From contig CM035807.1 in the NCBI GenBank assembly GCA_020466095.1, positions 50,744,752 through 50,808,751 of the forward strand: a stretch of 64,000 nt of DNA. The letters are read 5' to 3'. Of the stretch, positions 46,272 to 56,235 are shown in pieces. This DNA comes from Chlorops oryzae (taxonomy: Eukaryota > Arthropoda > Insecta > Diptera > Chloropidae). The notes under the pieces are model-generated. The model made no database searches. It was not told where the DNA came from and saw only the letters and a program-made list of their open reading frames with translations. A program made the position numbers and the translations under genes. The number at the start of each line of letters is the position of its first letter. Within the stretch, counting starts at the first letter, position 1.

Positions 46272-49200
46272 TCATGGAACGCCTTCAAATCGCTTAAATG
46301 TGCTCTTCGGAGTCATCGGGTCCCCTTCACCGCGTATTCGATGATGACGGTGTGAAACGAATTTCTTGACGACATGAGGCCCCTCATATTTTGGAGCCAA
46401 TTTGGCAGCAAAGCTCTCTGCCGCGTTGGACAGCGGGTGTGTCCTTACCAGTACTCGTTCGCCTACTTTGGGCTTCCATGGACGCCGTCGAAGATTATAG
46501 TGCCTCGCCTGCTCTTGACTGGCCATGGCCAGTTGATTCTTGACCCAAACAAACGTCTCCTGAAGATGGCTAGCTCGCTCGTTCGGGGAAATCTTGAGGT
46601 GTCCCGTTCCCGGGGTGATTTCGTCATATAGAGTTCCGGGTAGTCGCAACTCCCGTCCTTGCACGATGAATGCGGGGGTAAACCCTGTAGAGGTAGCGAC
46701 GCTACTATTCAGCGCGAGGGACAGCTCTGGCAGTTTTTCGTCCCAATCTCGTTGATTTCCTTCGGTGAAATGTGCCACCATTGTTTTCAGAGTACGATTA
46801 ACCCTCTCGGTTGGGTTTTCCTGTGGCGTGTAGGGGGCAGTCATACGGTGTTCCACGCCCCACTCCTTCAGCAATTCCTTGAATCCTCGACTGGTGAATT
46901 GAGTCCCGTTGTCTGTGAGGATCATCTTGGGGACCCCAAACCTACTTAAGATCCGTTCTCGTATGGCCTTGGTGGTAGCGTCAGTAGTAGCCCGTCTCAT
47001 GGGGGCCACTTCCGTCCATTTGGAGAACTTATCGACCATGACCAACATTACGGTGTTCCCTTTTTTAGAACGTGGCAGAGGTCCAACAAAATCTAAGCTG
47101 ACGACTTCCCAGGGACCTTCAGGTAATAAGGTCAGCATTTTCCCTGCTGGTTGTTGCTGACTAACTTTGAAGCGCTGGCAGCTTCCGCAATTTTGTACAT
47201 AGGACCGCACGTCTCTGTACATTCCTGGCCAATAGTAGCTTTGGCAAATCCGTGCGATGGTTTTGCGAATTCCGAGATGGCCTGCTGTGGTCGTATCATG
47301 ATTTTCCTTTAACACGCGTTCTCTTTCCGGCTTGGGTGCACACAATTTCCAGGTAAAAGAGTCAGCGGCATCAGTAGTCGGTAAATGCCGGTATATGTGA
47401 TCGTTCATCAGGGTATAATCCGGATACTTCTCGGATTCTTTCTGTATTCGGTCCCGCAAGCTTGAGAGACCTAGAGTTTCTAGAGGATTACGAGAAAGAG
47501 TGTCGGCAACGACATTAAGTTTTCCCTTCCTGTATTGGACGTCGAACTGGAACTGCTGCAGTTCCAATGCCCACCTAGCTATACGACCTGACGGGCTCTC
47601 AATTGAGTTCAGCCATTTTAAGGAGAGGTGATCAGTGATGATCGTGAAACGATAGCTTTCCAAATATGGCCTCATTTTCCGGACGGCCCAAACTATAGCC
47701 AGACATTCCTTTTCTTTCGGGGAGTAATTTTTCTCGGCGGGATTCAGACTCCTACTGGCATACGCAATAACACGTTCCGCCCCGTCGACGGTCTGTGTTA
47801 ACACCGTCCCTAATCCGAAATCACTAGCGTCTGTCTGTAACACGAAACGCTCCTCAAAATTTGGACACGTAAGGATTGGAGCCTGTGTCAAACAATCCTT
47901 TAATGCCTCAAATGCTTGATTTTGTTCCGCACCCCAATTCCACCGTTTCCCTTTCTTGAGAAGTGTCGTCAGCGGTTGCACAAGAGTAGAGAAACTGGGT
48001 ACGAACCTCCGGTACCACGATGCGACCCCTAGAATACGCCTAACATCGCGGATATTATGTGGCACGCTTAGAGCCTTTATGGCAGCCACCTTGTCAGGAT
48101 CCGTGTGTATCCCTTTGTCACTCACTACATGTCCGAGGTACTTCAGTTCTTGTTTGAAAAACGCACATTTTTCGACGTTGAGTCGCAGATTGGCTTCACG
48201 AAGCCGACGGAATACTTCTTGGAGATTTCCTCGGTGGTCTTCCAAGTTTTTTCCGATGACGATGATATCGTCGAGGTAAGCAAAAGCGTAAGAGTCGAGC
48301 TCGGGTCCGATGACGGTATCTAGAGCTCGCTGAAAGGTTGCCGGGGCTGAATGTAAGCCAAATGGCATGACGCGCCATTGGAACAATCCACGGCCAGGCA
48401 AGGTAAACGCCGTGTATGGTTTACTAGATTCAGCCATTGGGACCTGCCAATAACCGTTTTTGAGGTCAAGCGTTGATATATACTTTGCATCTCTCAATCG
48501 ATCAAGGATGTGCTGTATCCGTGGTAATGGATACGCGTCTGGGACAGAGTTGGCATTGATTTTCCGAAAGTCGATGCACAGCCTCCAAGTGTCAGTTTTC
48601 TTTTTCACCAGCAGATGGATGGGTGAACTGTAAGGGCTTCGGGATGGTTCGATGCAACCCTTTTCTAATAGTTGGTCAACTTCCTCATCGATAATTTTTT
48701 GTTTCATCGGGTTATACGTAAAGTATCGCTGTTTGATCGGAATATCGCTCTTCATCTGTATGCGGTGAGTGGCTATTTGCGTCACTCCCGCGAGCCCTTC
48801 AAACAGCTTTAATTCTGAAGCAAGAAAATCCTCAATATCTTCCGTACTCTTTGGCTTGATTTCGGTAATGGCACCATGTCGCTGCCGTTTCTCGGACGGA
48901 CCTCCACTGGAAGAAATTTTGATTCTCTGGGTTCATATTATCATTTCGGCATTTACTGTGGCCAGAAAGTCCATACCGAGTATGAAGTCATCCATGGCCT
49001 CTGGCATCACGAGAACTTGGACTCGTGCTCTGGTTTGCCCCAAATGAATTTCTACCAGAAGGGTCTCGTTTACTATAGACGGGGACCTATCTGCTAAATG
49101 TACTGTCACCGATGTTTTTTGTGAATTCTCAGGGGTTCACAGCCGCTCGGCAACGTGCGCTTTCATGAAACTACGAGTGGCCCCTGTATCTATGGTAGCT

Positions 49201-49352
49201 CGCATCGCCTGGCCCTCAACTTCTATTTGAGCGTCAATGCGCCTACCATCTGAGGACAAGAGATTTACTTTTTGGGTGGGGCGACTTGGGGTCGAACGCT
49301 GGAGGTCGCCCCTCTGGCCTGGCGATCGTTTCCGTTTCCCGTGCGGCAACAT
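46272..49352 (-). pseudogene. Gypsy pro-pol, int5 (copy of int2)
   Basis: The 837-codon open segment (48785-46272) has the same translation as int2, and both TGA codons are shared (protease 49137-49139, protease/RT linker 48933-48935). This copy is therefore a very recent duplicate of int2, not an independent insertion. Confidence 0.9.
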
Positions 49353-49658
49353 TCGTAGGTTCTTTTACCTTCCTTGCCGCAATCCCAGCAGTACAATCGC
49401 TCCGGGTTTTTGCAAGTTTTTGCCCAGTGGCCTGTTTGCCCACAGCGGCGGCAAGTGGCTGGTATACGGACAGACTCGGAGGTAGCACTCTCAGCTTGGG
49501 CTAGAGTAGCTTGATGTGGTGTCCCCTCGGGATCAGGAAAAGTGCTCTCGAATGGAGCGAAGGTGACTCGTTTTCTTGAGAATGTGGGAGAGCGAACTCG
49601 GGACGGCGGCTCCTGAGCCCCGTCGCCCTGGATTCTCTCCCATTCGTTGGCATGGAAG
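49265..49658 (-). pseudogene. Gypsy int5: gag C-terminal fragment fused to LTR6
   Basis: Only the gag end with both zinc knuckles survives. At 49658 gag is joined to LTR6 sequence at GTTGACCCC with a 3-base overlap (AAG) shared by both partners. The join creates a short chimeric open frame with LTR-derived N-terminal residues, which has no expected function. Confidence 0.85.
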
Positions 49659-52600
49659 TTGACCCCAATGGGTCCTCTGGGCACACGTGAGCTTCAACTG
49701 CACGTGGTAACTACGAGAATAACCTGAATCGCACGCAAGTTTCAACTGTGCGTGGAAACGGGTATGAGGTCCTGAATTGAATAGATATTTCCTCTGGGCA
49801 CACGTGAGTTTCAACTGCACGTGGTAACTACTAGAATAACCTGAATTGCACGCAAGTTTCAACTGTGCGTGGAAACGGGTATGAGGTCCTGAATTGAATA
49901 GATATTTCCTCTGGGCACACGTGAGTTTCAACTGCACGTGGTAACTACTAGAATAACCTGAATCGCACGCAACTTTCAACTGCGCGTGGAAACGGGTATG
50001 AGGTCCTGAATTGAATAGATATTTCCTCTGGGCACACGTGAGTTTCAACTGCACGTGCTAACTACTAGAATAACCTGAATCGCACGCAAGTTTCAACTGT
50101 GCGTGGAAACGGGTATGAGGTCCTGAATTTAATAGATCTTTCCTCTGGGCACACGTGAGTTTCAACTGCACGTGGTAACTACTAGAATAACCTGAATCGC
50201 ATGCAAGTTTCAACCTGTGCGTGGAAACGGGTATGAGGTCCTGAATTTAATAGATCTTTCCTCTGGGCACACGTGAGTTTCAACTGCACGTGGTAACTAC
50301 TAGAATAACCTGAATCGCACGCAAGTTTCAACTGTGCGTGGAAACGGGTATGAGGTCCTGAATTGAATAGATATTTCCTCTGGGCACACGTGAGTTTCAA
50401 CTGCACGTGGTAACTACTAGAATAACCTGAATGCACGCAAGTTTCAACTGTGCGTGGAAACGGGTATGAGGTCCTGAATTGAATAGATATTTCCTCTGGG
50501 CACACGTGAGTTTCAACTGCACGTGGTAACTACTAGAATAACCTGAATCGCACGCAATTTCAACTGGCGTGGAAACGGGTATGAGGTCCTGAATTGAATA
50601 GATATTTCCTCTGGGCACACGTGAGTTTCAACTGCACGTGTAACTACTAGAATAACCTGAATCGCACGCAAGTTTCAACTGTGCGTGGAAACGGGTATGA
50701 GGTCCTGAATTTAATAGATCTTTCCTCTGGGCACACGTGAGTTTCAACTGCACGTGGTAACTACTAGAATAACCTGAATCGCAGCAAGTTTCAACTGTGC
50801 GTGGAAACGGGTATGAGGTCCTGAATTTAATAGATCTTTCCTCTGGGCACACGTGAGTTTCAACTGCACGTGGTAACTACTAGAATAACCTGAATCGCAC
50901 GCAAGTTTCAACTGTGCGTGGAAACGGGTATGAGGTCCTGAATTGAATAGATATTTCCTCTGGGCACACGTGAGTTTCAACTGCACGTGGTAACTACTAG
51001 AATAACCTGAATCGCACGCAAGTTTCAACTGTGCGTGGAAACGGGTATGAGGTCCTGAATTGAATAGATATTTCCTCTGGGCACACGTGAGTTTCAACTG
51101 CACGTGGTAACTACTAGAATAACCTGAATCGCACGCAAGTTTCAACTGTGCGTGGAAACGGGTATGAGGTCCTGAATTGAATAGATATTTCCTCTGGGCA
51201 CACGTGAGTTTCAACTGCACGTGGTAACTACTAGAATAACCTGAATCGCACGCAAGTTTCAACTGTGCGTGGAAACGGGTATGAGGTCCTGAATTTAATA
51301 GATCTTTCCTCTGGGCACACGTGAGTTTCAACTGCACGTGGTAACTACTAGAATAACCTGAATCGCACGCAAGTTTCAACTGTGCGTGGAAACGGGTATG
51401 AGGTCCTGAATTTAATAGATCTTTCCTCTGGGCACACGTGAGTTTCAACTGCACGTGGTAAGCTACTAGAATAACCTGAATCGCACGCAAGTTTCGAACT
51501 GTGCGTGGAAACGGGTATGAGGTCCTGAATTAATAGATCTTTCCTCTGGGCACACGTGAGTTTCAACTGCACGTGGTAACTACTAGAATAACCTGAATCG
51601 CACGCAAGTTTCAACTGTGCGTGGAAACGGGTATGAGGTCCTGAATGGAATAGATCTTTCCTCTGGGCACACGTGAGTTTCAACTGCACGTGGTAACTAC
51701 TAGAATAACCTGAATCGCACGCAAGTTTCAACTGTGCGTGGAAACGGGTATGAGGTCCTGAATGGAATAGATCTCTCCTCTGGGCACACGTGAGTTTCAA
51801 CTGCACGTGGTAACTACTAGAATAACCTGAATCGCACGCAAGTTTCAACTGTGCGTGGAAACGGGTATGAGGTCCTGAATTGAATAGATATTTCCTCTGG
51901 GCACAAGTGAGTTTCAACAGCACGTGGTAACTACTAGAATAACCTGAATCGCACGCAAGTTTCAACTGTGCGTGGAAACGGGTATAAGGTCCTGAATTTA
52001 ATCCGTAGAAAAACCTCGTTCCGCCACGAAAGTACGTGAAATAATTCTTGCAAATTTCTTTAAGTTATCTCACCACTCTGACTTGTTGCTGACGTCGTCT
52101 CTCCGTTCCTCTTCCTGTTTCGTTTGGTTGGCTTCCTTATTTCTCGTTTCTTTCCGTCTGGATGATTCGTGATGCTTGCTTGGGGTTCCTCGTCGTGTTC
52201 CTCGCTACTCGTTTCCGTCTTGGTTCCAAACCTTGGGATCGGTCCGATCGTTTCGGCTGCTCAGGAACAAGTGAAGTCGGTCGTGACTTCGAATTCTTAG
52301 CAGAGCGCTTCGCTTCCCTTTTCGATGTGCTGCCACTCTTGGTCTTCTGCATAGTGAGTTCAGCTGTTCGGCGTTAGTCACTCTTTACACGCAGTTACAA
52401 ACATATTTCCCAAATTATGGGTTATGAAATACTTAAACCTAGGACTTTTAAATGGTGGCAATCATTCTTAATACTATTCTAATTCGTACTCCTACTCATA
52501 ACTGTTCCTTGTTTAGATGCTATCATATACAAAAGTCAATCTTACGTTTTCCTTAAATCTACCAAATTATAATTTAAACCTACCATTCGATAACTTTTAC

Positions 52601-52802
52601 CTACTTCTTATCGTTAGTGTTGTTCCTACTATATAAAAGGTTAAGGGGGAAATCTGATCGCGCCGTGACGTCATTTTAGCGTGTTCCTACCTACTAATAT
52701 TTATTATAAGAGTGAATTAAAAAATATAAAGAGAAATTTATAATAAAAAAAGTAAACAATATCTACAGATATGATGGTCGGTGGATTTTGTGAGTCCTCA
52801 CA
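49659..52802 (-). repeat. Gypsy LTR6 (5'-most in sense), 3,144 bp, truncated
   Basis: It lacks the first ~720 bp (plus strand), including the 62-bp repeats, but has about twenty 117-bp units. It ends at the BEL junction with TSD ACGA at 52803. Its right-hand 800 bp carry the LTR1-specific variants (AAACCTACC, TTATCTCACC, GCACAAGTGAG), whereas its left part matches LTR4. Confidence 0.88.
49674..52002 (-). repeat. 117-bp minisatellite, about 20 copies (largest array)
   Basis: Period 117 bp. Each unit holds two related half-units, GAGTTTCAACTGCACGTGG and AAGTTTCAACTGTGCGTGG, and two CACGTG hexamers. Three main unit variants exist, ending TTGAATAGATATTT, TTTAATAGATCTTT or TGGAATAGATCTTT. Because 117 is a multiple of three, a 39-residue repeating frame stays open on the minus strand. 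Between 50200 and 51550 many units carry private single-base indels. Confidence 0.92.
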
Positions 52803-52806
52803 ACGA

Positions 52807-54369
52807 GAATACGAAAATGTCGGTGTCCGGAAGCCACGTGACTCCTAATGCGCTTGTGACGTCTTTACTGAAGTCTATTTCTCGAGATGAACTAGTTTTA
52901 AGTTTCGGATGAGAGCAATACCATTTGCAGAGAGGAAATTTAACCGTTCCGAGGATTTCAGTTACCTCCTTTTGAATAGTCTGAAGTTTCGAAATATCAT
53001 TAGCGCCGGTTACCATGTCGTCTACATAAAAATCGTTTTTTATAACGTCCTTTCCGACCTCATATGGTAATTGACAAGATTTTGCAGCATATTGTAAGCT
53101 TCGAATAGCCCAAAATGGTGCGGCTGCGGTACCGTAGGTTATGGTATTTAACATATACGTGCGGATGTCCTGCGATTTGTCGGGTCGCCATAAGACCAAT
53201 TGAAATTTTCTATCTTGGGGATGAATGAGAACCTGGCGGTACATTTTCGTTATATCCGCCATGAGTCCATATTGATGATACCGGAATCGCAGCAAAGTTA
53301 CTGCAAGATCATGTTGTATGGTCGGCCCGACCATTAAGATGTCGTTAAGCGACCACTGTGAGGCAGTTCGACACGACGCGTCGAAAACAACGCGCAATTT
53401 TGTTGATTCGCTGCTTGGCTTAAGGACGCAATGGTGTGGTATATAATAATGGGCTTCGTCTAAACTTGGCTCAGCTACCAGCGTCATATGCCCCAATGTC
53501 TCGTACTCGTGCATAAATTTGCAGTAATCGCTCTTAAGTGTTGCGTCGCTGTCTAATTTTCGTTCGATTGACCGAAATCGACGTAAAGCTGCATCTTTAG
53601 AATTTCCGAGGAGCGTTGGACTTGATTTGAACGGAAGACCGACCATAATTCTACCGGTGACGTCTCTCACTACGAAATTTTTAAAATGATATTCGCATTG
53701 TTCATCTTCGACGGTTGGCTTTCGCTTCGACTGAGTATCTTCGATTTTCCACCACATTTCGATATTTTTAGTTAGTGATTGCAGATCGTTCTTGGTTAAA
53801 CAGAAAGCGTTGCGTTGACGCACTGGCCTTGAAAGTGTACATTTGCCGGTCACTACCCAACCCAGTGATGTCTCCTGTAAAATAGGACGATTGTTCTCAG
53901 TTATTACTTTGCCTGTTTGAATCATTGCAAAAAACGCTTCTGTGCCCAATAGTACATCTATGCCCCGAGATATTTGAAATTCCGGATCCGCCAGCTCGAT
54001 CTTTGGCGGTACCTCGCAACGATCGATGGTTTCATCCGGATGATATCCAGTGATTTTGGGCACAATTAAGAACTCAAATGACATTTTGAAATCGTTCAGC
54101 CGCGAACGAATAGAGGTTTGAGTTTTATAGGCGATTTTGACAGCTGTTGATCCGACTCCAACGATGTCTATGCTCGTCTTCGTTCGTTTGAGCCTCAAGG
54201 CACGCGAAACATTTTCACTCATAATATTAGCTTGTGAGCATGAGTCAAGGAGTGCTCTAATTGAATGGTATGATCCGGACGCATCCTTGATAAGAATCAT
54301 TGCTGTTGCCAATACCACTGTAGATGGAGCTGGTGACGTCACATTTACGGCGAGCGACGTTGTTGACAT
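52807..54369 (-). pseudogene. BEL pol, 5' part: protease and reverse transcriptase
   Basis: Open for 520 codons until the Gypsy array cuts it. The N-terminal protease has RALLDSCSQANIMSE; the usual third residue of the catalytic DSG is Cys here. RT motifs follow: LRVVFDASCR, LNDILMVGPTI, LMADITKMYRQ, LVLWRP, TYGTAAAPF and the catalytic FYVDDMVTGA. The region after RT (LPDTDIFVFS) joins directly to 20914 once the array is ignored. It is in the same frame as gag but separated by TGA at about 54370 and TAA at 54457. Confidence 0.9.
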
Positions 54370-54456
54370 TTTTCATTGTTGGACTTCTGATGAGGGTTGG
54401 ATTGTCATTGATGCTTCATGTGTATTAGATGAATTTGCATTCTGCTGGGTTGTGCC

Positions 54457-55671
54457 TTAGTGTATGAGCGAATGGTGCCGTTGTTTGCAGAATCGACACG
54501 CATATTTTGAAGTACATTGAGAGGATGTGTGTGTCTTTGCTAAGCAGTTGTTGCACAATTTACGATTGTTAACCTCAGCAATGCGCTTTTCACTTTCTAG
54601 CATTAAAAATTCATGACATCCGCTAATCCAATGTCCGGGTTTTGAACAAAAATGGCACACCTTTTTTGATTCGGTCTTACCAATTAAGACGTTGGTCTTA
54701 GGTTTTCCACTTGCTTGTGGTGATTGGGATTGATTAGTTGACGGCTTCATATTCCGCCTTTGACTGGCATCTAGTTGCTGGCAACGTTTATCGAGCATTG
54801 CGCAGCATTCTGACCATTTTGGAAGTGAGGAATAATCCAAAAATTCGTCCCATTTCTTTTTTGTATCAGTGTTGACTTTGCTTACTGCCAAATTAATTAT
54901 AACTGCGTCACAAATCTGCTCAAGACTCCCTAACGATTTAAGTGAGTTGTACAACGCAGAAATCGTGTCAACAATTCTTCGCAGTTGTGTGGATTCAGCC
55001 TTGGTAGCTTTTTCTACGTCGAAAATCGCTGATATATTCTCCAAGAATATAAGAGTATCGTTGTCATACCGCTCCTTTAATCTGGCTAGCGCTTTAGGGT
55101 AATTTTCTTCAGTTACCTGAAATAATTTTACAGTCGCCAATGCTTCGCCATGTAAACAAGTAAGCAGATGATTGAATTTTTCGATTATTGGAATCGTACT
55201 GTCGCTATGCACAAGACTGTTGAACGAGTTTATAAAATTTTTGTACTTTAAATAGCATCCCTCAAAGCGTGGAAGACGTAGGTTTGGTAGCTTCCTTACA
55301 GGCGTTGTTGAAGGAAAACTAAATGACTGCTCAAACGTATTGTTTCCTCTGCCGTTAAGACGAGTCATAATGCAAGTTCGCGCACCAACATAGGCCTCAT
55401 CAATGTCGATGCGCCCATGATCATTTGGTATCCGATTTTCAATTTGGCCTTGATAATAAGATGCTTGCTTATAATAAGAGTCGACCATTGACAATCGACA
55501 CTCTAATTCGACGTATGACAAATTTGAATTATTTTCGACAACATTTTTAATTCGTGATATGCTACCCTTTGACGACGCCCGTTGTTGTTTCAATTCTTCA
55601 ATGGATGGCCCTACCGCGATGTTGGCCGAACCCGTGCTGCCTGCACTATTTGCATTCTCTTCGTTCGGCAT
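54457..55671 (-). pseudogene. BEL gag
   Basis: Likely start at the Met of MPNEENANSAG (55671); upstream Met codons lie in an unrelated hydrophobic stretch. It contains the Pao-type capsid region (LPRFEGCYLKYKNFINSF, FNHLLTCLHGEAL, LKERYDND) and three Cys/His clusters at the end (CHFCSKPGHWISGC, CNNCLAKTHTSSQC, CRFCKQRHHSLIH). BEL elements normally encode one Gag-Pol polyprotein. Here TAA at 54457-54459 follows the last cluster, and a further in-frame TGA precedes pol, so the polyprotein is interrupted. Confidence 0.85.
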
Positions 55672-56035
55672 GATGATGAAGAACTGAAGTGCCGAACGAA
55701 TGTGTAGCGCCTCTAGGGAAAGTAATGTGCTGATGATTAAACAAGGCAAGATTATTTGTTGAACACGCACTAAGCGAAATATAATTATATATGTATGTAC
55801 ACCGTCGATCGTGGTATGTAAATGACTATCAAACGATCTTCGATGACCGCAACTGTAGCAACGAACACCGCACTGTCTTAGGTAGCTTGTGTCCGCTTGC
55901 CTACTAGCCTCGTGTTCTTGCTATATACACACAACGAAACATATAACTTCAGGTGCGTACGTTGTGGCTCGCTGATGCGACACGGAGCCAATGCAAAATA
56001 CGCCAACCTTTACCTTGTTCAATGATATGATACTT

Positions 56036-56141
56036 GTGACCCGATTTGTTGCTCCAAATAGCCCACAGCTTCCTGTATTGTGAATATGATGGTAGTGAGC
56101 CCGATTTGTTGATCCAAATAGCCCACAGCCTCCTGAATTAC
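56036..56141 (-). repeat. Two-copy direct repeat in the BEL leader
   Basis: GTGACCCGATTTGTTG...CAAATAGCCCACAGC occurs at 56036 and again, slightly diverged, at 56096, a 60-61 bp spacing. It lies between the primer site and gag, where packaging signals are often found. No function is shown. Confidence 0.7.
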
Positions 56142-56216
56142 CCGAAGCCTTAACACACGTTCAATAAGCTTTCTGAATTGTAGCTGATTCGATGACTTCT
56201 AAGTTATTCCGAAGGC

Positions 56217-56234
56217 GTCCTGTCACGATCGCCA
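56217..56234 (-). promoter_or_regulatory. BEL primer-binding site, tRNA-Arg type
   Basis: Sense TGGCGATCGTGACAGGAC begins two bases inside the 5' LTR. It is one base different from the site expected for a fly tRNA-Arg 3' end as I remember it, so the assignment is probable rather than certain. Confidence 0.65.
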
Positions 56235-56235
56235 A

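Larger units (their letters stand above)
20915..52802 (-). mobile_element. Ty3/Gypsy retrotransposon concatemer: six LTRs, five internal regions
   Basis: Order on the plus strand: LTR1-int1-LTR2-int2-LTR3-int3-LTR4-int4(partial)-LTR5(partial)-int5(partial)-LTR6(partial), all with coding sense on the minus strand. The whole block is bounded by one 4-bp target duplication, ACGA (20911-20914, 52803-52806), inside BEL pol. Each full unit is about 8.9 kb with both LTRs. LTRs of 1.9-2.9 kb, a tRNA-Lys-type primer site and gag-pro-pol without env resemble the Drosophila Ulysses group, though that comparison is from memory. Internal regions 1, 3 and 4 form one sequence type; 2 and 5 form another. Confidence 0.9.

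Noticed and set aside
44062..52802. Independent second Gypsy insertion near LTR5/LTR6
   Set aside because: There is no target duplication at 44061 or 49658, and LTR5-int5 repeats LTR2-int2 including the same stop codons, so it is a duplicate block rather than a new insertion.
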